64,000 nucleotides of DNA from NCBI RefSeq assembly GCF_000422725.1, contig NZ_AUGP01000017.1:620001-684000 (forward strand). The letters run 5' to 3'. The notes beneath the pieces are model-generated. The model worked only from the letters and a program-made list of their open reading frames with translations, searched no databases and was not told where the DNA came from. The first letter of the stretch is position 1, and the number at the start of each line of letters is the position of its first letter. This DNA is from Flavobacterium subsaxonicum WB 4.1-42 = DSM 21790. GTDB lineage: Bacteria; Bacteroidota; Bacteroidia; Flavobacteriales; Flavobacteriaceae. Shown one piece after another: positions 45,542 to 54,907 of this stretch. The translations under genes and the position numbers were made by a program.

Positions 45542-46270
45542 CTATTCGCCAAGTAATTTTTTTATATTAGTGTGAAGAAAGTTGTTACAAGTTGTAAAAG
45601 AAACATCTTTTATATTGCATACAGCATCTCTAATTAATGGTAACATGGCTGGAGAAAATGGTTGGTTATTGAATGATGTAAAAGGCCCATCCGTTTCCAG
45701 CAAAATTCTTTCTATAGGGATTTTCTGTATGATTTTTTTTCCGTTTGCTGATTTTGTCATATTATAATTCACTGAGAAATAAAAACCATAAGAAAGTGCC
45801 CTTTCCAGCTCTTTGAGCGACCCAGAATACCAATGCATTATTACTTTTCCCGGATAATTATTACCAATTGTTGATATAACTTGTTCTTCAGCCTTTCTGG
45901 AGTGAAGTGTCAAAATTTTATTTTTATTGTCGGCACAAACGTTAATTATCTTTTCAAAAATTTTGGCTTGTTGCTTAAAATCTTCAAGGCCTTTCTTTTG
46001 ATTGTCTAATCCGATTTCTCCAATATATCTGGTTCTGTCAATCAGGTCAACAAATAATGCAAGTTGATTATTATATTTTGCTGCAAGTTCAGGATGATAG
46101 CCCAAAGCAGGGCGTATATACTTATAACCCTTACAAAGCTTTTCTGTATTCAGAAACAATTGCGGTAAATTGGTTACTGCAATCGTATAAATTTTTTCGT
46201 TTTCAATTGCCCTGGCAGTTTGGTCAGGCATTGCTGTAAGGTCTAAATGAAAATGGGTGTCAAATAACAT
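45542..46270 (-). CDS. qatD: QatD, TatD-like metal-dependent hydrolase of the Qat defence system
   Basis: A 242-residue TatD-family nuclease. Metal ligands are intact: H6 and H8 (DTHFHLD), Glu in IGEIGLD (about 94), His in LTLHSRK (about 125), His in MHWYSG (about 148) and Asp in LLETDGP (about 196). It is the last gene of qatABCD, separated from qatC by one base. In characterised Qat systems this subunit is required for protection; its exact substrate is not settled. Confidence 0.92.
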   Translation of the reverse strand: MLFDTHFHLDLTAMPDQTARAIENEKIYTIAVTNLPQLFLNTEKLCKGYKYIRPALGYHPELAAKYNNQLALFVDLIDRTRYIGEIGLDNQKKGLEDFKQQAKIFEKIINVCADNKNKILTLHSRKAEEQVISTIGNNYPGKVIMHWYSGSLKELERALSYGFYFSVNYNMTKSANGKKIIQKIPIERILLETDGPFTSFNNQPFSPAMLPLIRDAVCNIKDVSFTTCNNFLHTNIKKLLGE

Positions 46271-46271
46271 T

Positions 46272-47609
46272 TTAACTATCTAAAAAAAGTTTAACTTCAT
46301 CCATTCCGCGTTTATAAACAGAAACATATTCTAATAATTCAGCTTCTGAATTATACGGGATTTGACCGGATCGATTTATTTGCAAAGCTAATGAATGTGG
46401 TTTTGTAATTGTTGTTAAATTCTGTAAAGCCAACTTGAAAGCACGATAGTCAGAACCTTTACGGTTTCGTTGTGAAGGCGGTGTGCGCCTAATATCACCA
46501 ATAGCATAAGTGGTTTTAATATTTCCTGCCCTGTTTTCAGCAGCCTGTCTGATTATGCAGGGCACACAGTATCCACAATTAAGACCTGGAGGCATACCGG
46601 CATAGCGACTGTTTTCAGGATGGGAGCATGATATAGTTTCATGGTCATGTGTCATCAAAAAAGCTACATCTTTACACTCTACCATCATTTCTCCTTTCGT
46701 TTTAAAACGATAAGGGTTAGTGATTTTGTTGCGAATTCCTAGTGTACTGATAATTTTATTTAACCCATCCACAAAATACGGGTGAGTAGTACGGGTACTG
46801 TGGCTACTTAAACGAGTTTTTGTTAGAGGTATGTTTAAAGAAATTAAACCATTTTCGGGAAGGATCATTTCAATTGTATCACCTAAACAATTTGCACAAG
46901 TTAAGCCTAAACATATGAAAAGTAAGGAACGGGCTCGGGAAGAATTTTCTTTCTCAGCCAAAATGTTTTGCTGATTCGGTTGAACATAAAACTTATGCCC
47001 CTTAAATGATCCTTTTCCAAATTTTGTTTCCAAAGCATTATAAATCTTTACTTGCGTGCTACTTTCAGTACCAGTTTTATAATGACTGATAAAGTAGGGT
47101 TTTTCGTTGTCGCTTAAAAGGTCAACAGCCCCAATGAAAGAGTCTAGTCCCCCTGACAACAGTGAGACTTTTGTGTAATTTTCCGGATTCCGGACCAACT
47201 GGTGCTGAAATGTTCGGATAGTTTCGTTTTGCCTAAATTCGAAGGCCCATTTATCCCCACTGAGAAAACCGATATAGTTCTCAAGCATCTCCTTAACGCT
47301 ATCCCACAAAGCTTTATCGTTCACAGGAAAATAAACAGTCAGGTATCTGCTCCACCCTTGAAATCCATTAGTTTGCCTTGAAACCGTTTGATCAGCAGTG
47401 TAAATTGCCAGTGCAATATGTAAAAGATCATATGCCGTATTTTCAGGCGTAAAACCTAACGTCCTTAAATCATCATAAATGTGGGATTTGAGCATTTTGT
47501 TCAGATCTAAAGGGTCAAGTGATAGTGTTGTTACACTTTCATTATTACCAGGAACTATTTGGAACGTATCTGCATTGTTATGCTTTACAATTATATGTCT
47601 TTTACTCAT
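46272..47609 (-). CDS. qatC: QatC, QueC-like enzyme of the Qat defence system
   Basis: A 445-residue protein with the PP-loop ATP pyrophosphatase motif SGGLDS at residues 152-157 and a zinc-type cysteine set in the C-terminal part (CSHPENSR ... NCGYCVPC). QueC makes 7-cyano-7-deazaguanine; QueC-like enzymes in defence loci are thought to attach deazaguanine chemistry to a partner protein. It overlaps the end of qatB by 4 bases (ATGA), so translation is coupled, which fits QatB as its partner or target. Confidence 0.92.
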   Translation of the reverse strand: MSKRHIIVKHNNADTFQIVPGNNESVTTLSLDPLDLNKMLKSHIYDDLRTLGFTPENTAYDLLHIALAIYTADQTVSRQTNGFQGWSRYLTVYFPVNDKALWDSVKEMLENYIGFLSGDKWAFEFRQNETIRTFQHQLVRNPENYTKVSLLSGGLDSFIGAVDLLSDNEKPYFISHYKTGTESSTQVKIYNALETKFGKGSFKGHKFYVQPNQQNILAEKENSSRARSLLFICLGLTCANCLGDTIEMILPENGLISLNIPLTKTRLSSHSTRTTHPYFVDGLNKIISTLGIRNKITNPYRFKTKGEMMVECKDVAFLMTHDHETISCSHPENSRYAGMPPGLNCGYCVPCIIRQAAENRAGNIKTTYAIGDIRRTPPSQRNRKGSDYRAFKLALQNLTTITKPHSLALQINRSGQIPYNSEAELLEYVSVYKRGMDEVKLFLDS

Positions 47610-48448
47610 AACTCTAGTATTGAATATGCGGTTTGAAATATTTCTTCTATTATAGTTTCTGTACTTTGATTATCAACACTTTCTGTAATAGACACATCCT
47701 TATATTTTTCCACGGTTTCGTTTATAATAAATTCCCTTACTTCTTTTTCTAATTTGATTGCTTCTCGCTCAGATATATTTCCTTTTTCAATTGCACTGCC
47801 TAATTCATACATCCATTTGGTGAAGATAAAATTCCCTACATATTCAATTAATGTTTCTTTTATTAGTTCAGAAGTGAGGTTATCAAGAGTATTGTTCACA
47901 TCCCCATTTTCCAATAGCTTCGTGTATAACGAATCTAAAGTTTCAATTAGGGCCTCACGCGCTATTGCTTCATCATTTGTTGACCCGTTTGGAGCGATTG
48001 CATTAACAATACCTGCGCAAACTTCTTCTGCACTTTTACCTATCAAATTTTGAAGGCCGTAACTGGAAAAGGTATTGGTTGCACCTGAAGAGGCTAGAGA
48101 ACCCAAAAAGCCACTATACAACACTCCTGTACGTACGCCTTGCGCTGAAGCCTTAGTGGCACCTCGCGCGCCTCCAAGACTTTTAACATAATTACGGGAT
48201 GCTTTTTGGCGTGACGAACCACCAGTACCATTCGTTAGCCTTGTTAATGCACCTTTTGCCTGACCCCAGTTTGAAGATTTATCTGGTAATACTATAGGAC
48301 TATTGGCTGTATCTTGTACTGGGTTATTACTTGGCATTGGGTTCTCAGCAGGAGGATTATTATCTCCCGCTGGGGCAGTAGAAGAAAACCAGTCGGGTAA
48401 AAGTGGTGAAGAACCACGAGGTCCACCATTTGATGCAGAGGTTCCCAT
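47606..48448 (-). CDS. qatB: QatB, small subunit of the Qat defence system
   Basis: A 280-residue protein with the characteristic QatB N-terminus MGTSASNGGPRGSSPLLPDW followed by a Pro/Asn/Ala-rich linker, a basic stretch with KSLGGARGATK, and an alpha-helical C-terminal half (from about residue 130) rich in Glu. No enzymatic motif. The conserved Gly-2 after Met-1 may be the site handled by QatC; that is inference from recent work on QueC-like defence enzymes. It sits 3 bases after qatA. Confidence 0.9.
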   Translation of the reverse strand: MGTSASNGGPRGSSPLLPDWFSSTAPAGDNNPPAENPMPSNNPVQDTANSPIVLPDKSSNWGQAKGALTRLTNGTGGSSRQKASRNYVKSLGGARGATKASAQGVRTGVLYSGFLGSLASSGATNTFSSYGLQNLIGKSAEEVCAGIVNAIAPNGSTNDEAIAREALIETLDSLYTKLLENGDVNNTLDNLTSELIKETLIEYVGNFIFTKWMYELGSAIEKGNISEREAIKLEKEVREFIINETVEKYKDVSITESVDNQSTETIIEEIFQTAYSILEL

Positions 48449-48451
48449 ACA

Positions 48452-50287
48452 TTATTTGAGTTTTTGTTTTGCTGCAGTTTTTAATGCTTTACTACCAGAC
48501 AAAGTCCATTTCTTTAATAAATCTGATAATGCTTCACTATGTGAATCTTTTAAGACGCTGTCAGCGAGTGTCGCAGTAGTCATCGGTAATTTGCTTTCTG
48601 GAAATGCATTTAGAAAAGTAATTAATTGAGATTTTAATTCTGGCTGTTCTCTACTTATGTCAAAAATCAATTTTAGTGGCGAATTTTCTGATGATAAATC
48701 TTCTTCTTGTCTGACTTTCTGTACGAGCACTTCAAACAATGACGTCACTTCTCCTAAAGAGAGGTTTTTCACCGTCTTAATTGCACTCAATCTTAGGGAT
48801 TTTGATTCTCCGAGAAGCTTTTGCAGAACTTCCTGAGCTGCGGGCGTCATCCTTTGAAGATTTAAAGTTGTTGATGCTAATTTTTCTCGCGAAAAATAAA
48901 AATAAGGTTGTAAATTTTCACTTGAAATTTTTGGCGAACTATTAATCCAGTCAACAATCCATGAATCTTCACTTAACAACTTTTGATCAGGTGAAAGATT
49001 GGCAGTCTCTGTGTTTTTTTGAATATCACCTGAATGCTCTAATATCTTCAACAAATCAAGTTTGCCATTATTATGTGCTTGCAGATCATGAAATCGAGCA
49101 AAAGTTTCAGGTTTAAAATACTCCAATAACATTAATTTGGCAAGAATTCTCTTTTTTAATTGAATTCCTTTTGCATCCGCCATACTGATACGAATTAGCA
49201 TCGTATTAAGAAATCGTTTAGCTTGTCTCGGATTTCCATTTAATCCAACGCTTAAAACAGGGACGATCTGAGAACAAAGGGCAATTGCGTCATTAAATTC
49301 CTCCCCTGTATTTGCAAAAAAATCCCCTATATTACTTTGATCAAAGACGAAATCGAAGCCTTTTGTTCTTTTTGCATTAATAATACCTTGTCGTGCTGGC
49401 TCAAAACTTCCCGATGGGCAATACAATTTCGAGAAAAGCAAGTTAATGTAAGTTGTGAGTTCAACAGTATTTAGAGGTGGGATTCTGATTGGATATTGGA
49501 TTAGCTTTTCAAGATAGTCTCTTCCAACTTCCATGTTATCTCCTGGGACTTCAGGAAAACGACGTCTCACAGAGTACTTTATTAAACGCTCGTCAGCACC
49601 AATTACAAAAGCAGTTTTTTTGGTAAACAAAAAAAGCTTTATTGCCTCAAGAGTACCAATTACCGTATCAGGAGAGCATCGATCTAAATCATCAATGAAC
49701 ACTATTATCTTATTGATTTTTGTTTCGTCAATCAGATTTTCAAAATTTTTATGGAATTCCTGAATATTACTTCGTAAAGTTTCATCCTCATCTTGTTCTG
49801 GCTTTTCTTGTCTTTCATTTATATATTTTTCATAATCTGACTCCTTTAGTTTCGTTAGCGCATCTGTAACTGAAACTCCGGCTGCTCCGAGAGGCCCTAA
49901 AGTCAAATAGCTTAAACCATATTTTGCAGTTGATCCTGCCACTTTAATCCAATCGATTCGTTTCAATAATTTAGCAGCATATTTGAGGGCTTTATCGGTA
50001 AATTTTCTTTTGGCAATTATTTCGTCAACAATTCGACCCATCAAGACAGTTTTGGCATCTTCATAACCCTCAAACAACCATCCGTTAAATTTTATAACTA
50101 AAATATCATCCTGTCCTTCATACTTCGCTTCAGTCATACGCATAAGGCTTGACTTGCCGCTTCCCCAATCTCCATATATCCCAATGCTGCATGGTAATAA
50201 ATCATCATTATCGATAATACCTGTTACTGCTTTAATTAAATGACTATAGTCAATATAATCTGCTAATGATTCATTATCACTCCACAT
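48452..50287 (-). CDS. qatA: QatA, KAP-family P-loop NTPase of the Qat defence system
   Basis: The first gene of the operon, a 611-residue KAP P-loop NTPase. Walker A is GIYGDWGSGKSS (GSGKS at 42-46), Walker B is KIIVFIDDLDRCSPD at about 195-209, and a hydrophobic segment (SYLTLGPLGAAGVSVTDAL) lies between them, the membrane-dipping insert usual in KAP proteins. The C-terminal 200 residues are helical. It is the ATP-driven component of Qat and may sense or signal infection. The start lies 1.1 kb from the divergent dynamin operon. Confidence 0.93.
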   Translation of the reverse strand: MWSDNESLADYIDYSHLIKAVTGIIDNDDLLPCSIGIYGDWGSGKSSLMRMTEAKYEGQDDILVIKFNGWLFEGYEDAKTVLMGRIVDEIIAKRKFTDKALKYAAKLLKRIDWIKVAGSTAKYGLSYLTLGPLGAAGVSVTDALTKLKESDYEKYINERQEKPEQDEDETLRSNIQEFHKNFENLIDETKINKIIVFIDDLDRCSPDTVIGTLEAIKLFLFTKKTAFVIGADERLIKYSVRRRFPEVPGDNMEVGRDYLEKLIQYPIRIPPLNTVELTTYINLLFSKLYCPSGSFEPARQGIINAKRTKGFDFVFDQSNIGDFFANTGEEFNDAIALCSQIVPVLSVGLNGNPRQAKRFLNTMLIRISMADAKGIQLKKRILAKLMLLEYFKPETFARFHDLQAHNNGKLDLLKILEHSGDIQKNTETANLSPDQKLLSEDSWIVDWINSSPKISSENLQPYFYFSREKLASTTLNLQRMTPAAQEVLQKLLGESKSLRLSAIKTVKNLSLGEVTSLFEVLVQKVRQEEDLSSENSPLKLIFDISREQPELKSQLITFLNAFPESKLPMTTATLADSVLKDSHSEALSDLLKKWTLSGSKALKTAAKQKLK

Positions 50288-51381
50288 AGCTTAAATTTAT
50301 AGATTGTTAATACTTAAAATATTCCTAAAAGAAAAATACATATAGTGTGTATTACAATATTACAAAATATGTTAACACAAGCCTTATTTAAAAGTTTATC
50401 ATATTTTATTTTAGATGATAAACATATAATAATTAAAGTATTAAATTTTACGGAAAACCGTAAATTATTTAACTTCACTTACTTCGAAGCATAAAGTAAT
50501 TATTTATATACAAAATGTTTATGCAGATTGACACTGTAATATAATTTAATTACTTTGAGCTAAGTCATTGAAAAGATTGGTAGCATTGCCCGAACAAATG
50601 TCGAACTATTTTGAGGAGGATTTGGAAACAAATTTGCAACTTCCCAGCTAAATTTCAAACTATCGATTACTATCTTCTATTACTATATATCTTGGTGGTA
50701 TATGCGGAATAAAGTTACACATTCTGTTATTTAAAAACTTTGAATAGTTTTCTTGATTGCGCTTGATCAATAATGACGATTTAATCGCATTAATATTTCA
50801 GGACGAGATTTACTAAGCAATGGTGATTCATTTGATGGGCAAAGCAAAATGGCATTTTACTCAACTTTTGTTTTGTGTAACCAAACTTTAACATCATAAA
50901 GGGACATATATTTTGCATTTAAATTTGAACAAATGGACGTTCGCTTCTTAAGACTTACCAGTGGTTTTCACCCGCAATAGTCAACATTTACCTCTATTCA
51001 CAACTAGTATTATATTTGGAGATACAAATTTATTCAAGTAGTGTAAATAATCTAAAAAATACCTATTAATAGGTATTTTATGTTAAACAAAAAAAAAATA
51101 TATTAGCCTCATAGTCAAACATATAAACCTGATAAGTATTTATCGTTTGTGGTTTTGTATTAGTAGTAGCCGCTTTCAAGTGCTCGCTCCCTTTTTACAA
51201 CTTATGAATTTGACAATAACAAATAAAACTATCAAACAAAGCACAATCTTCCTGATTAATTAAATATAGTTACTAAATCCATTTTGCAATAAAAATCATA
51301 AATAGATAATATTCTGATGATATAGTATATACTTATCTTGTTAACGGAATCACAAAAGAAACTAAATCTTATTCGCACATC
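50288..51381. other. 1.1-kb AT-rich gap between the qat and dynamin operons
   Basis: No ORF over about 60 codons on either strand. It must hold the promoters of two divergent operons, but neither shows a clean TAnnTTTG. It contains a 24-bp perfect palindrome at 51056-51079. On the minus strand, 50767-50907 reads as a short frame (MSLYDVKVWLHKTKVE, stop, NAILLCPSNESPLLSKSRPE), which may be a decayed gene, but the evidence is thin. Confidence 0.45.
51056..51079. repeat. 24-bp perfect palindrome
   Basis: AAAATACCTATT and its exact complement AATAGGTATTTT meet with no loop, 300 bases upstream of the dynamin operon. It has the shape of a dimeric regulator's operator, though with its T run it could also act as a terminator. 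Confidence 0.5.
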
Positions 51382-53142
51382 ATGGTTATCGAAAATGAGG
51401 AACTCCTGAACAGTCTCCTGAAGATCGTCCGCAAATACGAACTAACAGAACTGGAGAAAGGGCTGCTTGAACTACATAGCGGTCAATACCCGATCCGCGC
51501 CGCTTTCTTGGGCGAATTCAACGCCGGGAAAACGACCATCATCAACGCCGTATTACAACGTCAATTGCTACCGGCATTTGACGTACCTACAACAGCTTTG
51601 GTCACTGAGATCGCACAAGCGGATAAAGACCAAGCTTTCGTGATTAGTACAAGTGAAAATGGCCAAGAAAGTCGGTCACCGATCAGTTTTGCAGCGCTGG
51701 CCGATCATATCACAGACACTGACATGAATAAGAAAGTCTTTGTCGGCTTAAAGGACTTATCGTTTACCACGCCTAACCTCTTACTAATTGATACACCTGG
51801 GATTGCCTCTATCAATGAAACGCATGACGATATCACTTATGGTTATTTACCACAAGTGGATATCGCTTTTGTCGTGATTAACCCCAATTCAGGTGATCTT
51901 CCCCGTACGCTAATCAATTTCCTGAGTCAATTTCCACAGGACTTACTGGATAAGATCTATTTTGTAATCTCCAGGGCCGATCAGTTGCCAGGTAAGGCCT
52001 TGCAAGAAGTAAAGGAAAGAGTTACAGTTTCGCTTCAATCCTTTATAACAACCCCTAAAGTGCTTTCCGTATCTGCCAAAGAAGCGTTAGCTGCAATCCA
52101 TGGTGGCGACACATTGAACGAAGAACAATATGCCGCTTCCGGTATCGCAGAACTTCGGAATATCCTGGACAAGAAGCTACCGCTTTATTTACAAAATATC
52201 GAAAGAAAACGATTGGCTACATTGCTTGATGTGGAACGAAAACATTTGATTAGTTTGTTGGAAGCGCGTCAGGCAGCTTTAGACTGGAGCCAAGAAGAAC
52301 TACATACAACCATTACCCAACACAAAACAGAGATTGGTTTACTGGAGAGACAAATCGAAGACTTTCAAAAAAGCTTTAAGCGAATCAAACAGGATACGAC
52401 CAGCAAAGTCGGAAGTATTGTCACAGAATTTACCGGGTTAATCGGTTTTTGCTTGGCCCGTCATGAACCTTACGACGACTTGGTTTCAGGAATGACGGAC
52501 GAGGTTCGGCAAAATATAGAGCTCGGCATGGCTGATCTTAAAACGATCACCTTTCAGGGTATGGGCGGTCATTCGGTTAACATGGATTCTATTCTTAGAA
52601 CGCTGATTGAAAGAGAAACTTCAGGCATACGCGAGATCGCAGACCTGGTTACCAATGCAACTACTTTTGCGTTAACAGCTTGGGTGGTTCCAGGCTCCTC
52701 AGCTTTCATCAACACCGGGGAAGCAATCGCTGGAACAAGCGTGTTGCTCGCCCAGGAAGCTGACCAGGTATTCAACAGCGATAAAAATCTGGTTAACAAA
52801 GGTTTCCTAAAAACATTTGGCCGAATCGCTGGCTCTGTAGGAAAGATGGTCAAAGAACTTAACCCGTTGGAAAAGGTAAAATCTGCGGTATTACCCCAAC
52901 TATTGAATCCTAAATTGTCCAAAGCATTGACCGGGAAAGTGAGCAGCGCCGTGAGTCATATTTTTGATCTGATCGGCCATGAGTTAAATAAAGAACTGCA
53001 ATCGCAATTTCTCGACCCGCTTAAAGCCAAAGAAGAATTATTAGCAGGGGTGGAAAAAGCGGTACGCCAAAAACGACAAACCATCAGTGAATCTGCGGAA
53101 TTATTGGCAGCAGACCTTGACTATTTAAAAAAGAACACCTGA
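51382..53142 (+). CDS. Dynamin-like GTPase 1 of the five-gene operon
   Basis: A 586-residue dynamin-superfamily protein. The G1 loop is GEFNAGKTT (44-52), G2 Thr lies in VPTTALVT (69-76), G3 is LLIDTPG (134-140) and G4 is VISRAD (195-200), with Arg where Asn/Lys is usual. Residues about 270-345 are charged coiled-coil helices typical of the dynamin stalk, and about 425-470 hold a hydrophobic stretch (TTFALTAWVVPGSSAFI) that could act as membrane paddle. It opens the operon with a 7-base gap to the next gene. It could polymerise on the inner membrane; function not established. Confidence 0.85.
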   Translation: MVIENEELLNSLLKIVRKYELTELEKGLLELHSGQYPIRAAFLGEFNAGKTTIINAVLQRQLLPAFDVPTTALVTEIAQADKDQAFVISTSENGQESRSPISFAALADHITDTDMNKKVFVGLKDLSFTTPNLLLIDTPGIASINETHDDITYGYLPQVDIAFVVINPNSGDLPRTLINFLSQFPQDLLDKIYFVISRADQLPGKALQEVKERVTVSLQSFITTPKVLSVSAKEALAAIHGGDTLNEEQYAASGIAELRNILDKKLPLYLQNIERKRLATLLDVERKHLISLLEARQAALDWSQEELHTTITQHKTEIGLLERQIEDFQKSFKRIKQDTTSKVGSIVTEFTGLIGFCLARHEPYDDLVSGMTDEVRQNIELGMADLKTITFQGMGGHSVNMDSILRTLIERETSGIREIADLVTNATTFALTAWVVPGSSAFINTGEAIAGTSVLLAQEADQVFNSDKNLVNKGFLKTFGRIAGSVGKMVKELNPLEKVKSAVLPQLLNPKLSKALTGKVSSAVSHIFDLIGHELNKELQSQFLDPLKAKEELLAGVEKAVRQKRQTISESAELLAADLDYLKKNT

Positions 53143-53149
53143 GCCGATT

Positions 53150-54907
53150 ATGGAAAATCTAACCAACTATTTTCTGCAGCTGGAATATTTTAAGCGTCTG
53201 CGTTTCGAATATATGAATATTCTGGAACGCATCGGTTACCGCGATGGCAGCGCCTACGACGCTCAAACCGAATATGATCAATTCTCAGCCGTGCAAGCGA
53301 AACTTCAGCAAAATTTCATAAAAATATCGACCAACGATTTGCCATTGGTCATTGGGATCGTTGGAAGTTTTAATACCGGGAAATCGTCCCTGATCAATAG
53401 TTTGATCGGCTCGGAATTCCTGATCATGGCCGATAAGAGTGCCACACGAAAGATCACGATCCTTACCTACAAGGACGGGAATACGTTCCGAATCTTTCAA
53501 CATGATAAAGATGGCACCATCCTAGAGATCAATTATGAAGCATATATCCAGACGGGCGCTCATCAGCACAAGGGTGCATTAGCGGGCGAAAGCGATGACA
53601 ATGTCAGTCATTTTGAAGTCCAATATCCTTGTCCTTTTATTAAGGATTTCCAGATCGTTGATACGCCCGGTTTTTCATCCATGTCGACTCGGGATGATGA
53701 AATTACGCGTGATTATTTGGATCAAGCCGATTTGTTGCTTTGGACATTTGATGCTGGTAAGGGCGCCGTAAATGATATCGAGCTTGGCCTGCTCCGGAAT
53801 ATCAAAAATAAACGGGTAATTGCAGTGATCAACCGCATCGATGACCTGGCACCCAGCCAGCGGGCGCAAGTTATTTCAAAAATTAGCGGCGACTTTTCGT
53901 TTTACCTGGTCTTTCCCTATTCCGCATTAAATGTATTGACTTACCAACAGGATCTCACCTACAACGCTGGTGTCAAGAAAAAGGCGCTCAAAAAAATGAG
54001 TGATTTTTTAGATGCAGGGAAAGACTTGAGTATGAATTGTGGTGATGGGTTTATCAGTTTAAAAGAACAGGACCAGGTCATTTACCGGGAGCCACTCCGG
54101 GACATCGATGAAGAAGATGAAGCCTTAGTCTATTACGATTCATTGATGGAAGTGTTAAAAGAGATACGTACCGAAGTAACGCAGATCAAATCCGATCAAT
54201 TTGCGGATGAATTAGCACTATGGGCCGCCCAGGAAAATGGTTTTTGGACAGAAATGCTCTATTATGCTAGAGAGAAAATGGATGAGCAAACGGAAGAATT
54301 GGAGCATCTCGATGCAACCTATGAAGCTGTTAAAGAATTAGTCAGTGAACGAGCCGAGGTATATTACGAGGACTTAGTTGAAGAAATTCTCAACCCTGTT
54401 TTCAATGAACTTTATACTATTGACTATAAAAGTGGTGGTTTTTTGGAAAGCGAACAGTATTGGCTTCGCAAAAAACCGAACACAGAATCCCGCCGACAGG
54501 CAGTAATCGATATCATTAACAATGCCTTTGATTCTTTTTACAATCAGTTGGTCGATGATTATATCGAGTGTCTTGAAGAGCGCGGGGTGGATGTGAAGGA
54601 TAACGAGTGGCTAGTTTTTTCAAAACACCTGAAAGAGCGCTTTGCACATTCCTCTTACTATGGTGTGATCGGCAACTTTTTACTTACCATAGATTATCAT
54701 CTTGGCATAAGCCCGGCTGAAACCAGGAATATCTATCATGAAAAGCTGGAACTGATCATGTCTTATACTTATATGCATGATTTTACTATAGCATTTTTGA
54801 ATTATATAGCCGGAGATGTGATTATCAAACTGAAAAACCAACATGTTACTTTTTACGAGGAGCTGGCACAATTTGAAGCAAAAATAAACGAATTATTGGA
54901 TGAATAA
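53150..54907 (+). CDS. Dynamin-like GTPase 2 of the five-gene operon
   Basis: A 585-residue dynamin-superfamily protein, about the size of dynamin 1 but only distantly similar. G1 is GSFNTGKSS (72-80), G3 VDTPGFSSM (170-178) and G4 INRID (227-231). Residues about 365-420 are acidic helices (ALWAAQENGFWTEMLYY ... EELEHLD) and the rest is helical with no clear membrane segment. The stop overlaps the start of the third gene by 8 bases, so the two are made in step and may assemble as a heteromer. Confidence 0.85.
   Translation: MENLTNYFLQLEYFKRLRFEYMNILERIGYRDGSAYDAQTEYDQFSAVQAKLQQNFIKISTNDLPLVIGIVGSFNTGKSSLINSLIGSEFLIMADKSATRKITILTYKDGNTFRIFQHDKDGTILEINYEAYIQTGAHQHKGALAGESDDNVSHFEVQYPCPFIKDFQIVDTPGFSSMSTRDDEITRDYLDQADLLLWTFDAGKGAVNDIELGLLRNIKNKRVIAVINRIDDLAPSQRAQVISKISGDFSFYLVFPYSALNVLTYQQDLTYNAGVKKKALKKMSDFLDAGKDLSMNCGDGFISLKEQDQVIYREPLRDIDEEDEALVYYDSLMEVLKEIRTEVTQIKSDQFADELALWAAQENGFWTEMLYYAREKMDEQTEELEHLDATYEAVKELVSERAEVYYEDLVEEILNPVFNELYTIDYKSGGFLESEQYWLRKKPNTESRRQAVIDIINNAFDSFYNQLVDDYIECLEERGVDVKDNEWLVFSKHLKERFAHSSYYGVIGNFLLTIDYHLGISPAETRNIYHEKLELIMSYTYMHDFTIAFLNYIAGDVIIKLKNQHVTFYEELAQFEAKINELLDE

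Noticed and set aside
46272..47609. Housekeeping queC for queuosine
   Set aside because: It is twice the size of QueC and sits in a complete qat operon with no queD or queE beside it.
50767..50907. Possible decayed gene in the qat-dynamin gap
   Set aside because: Two short frames with stops can be pieced together (VWLHKTKVE, NAILLCPSNESP), but AT-rich DNA gives such stretches by chance and no family is recognised.
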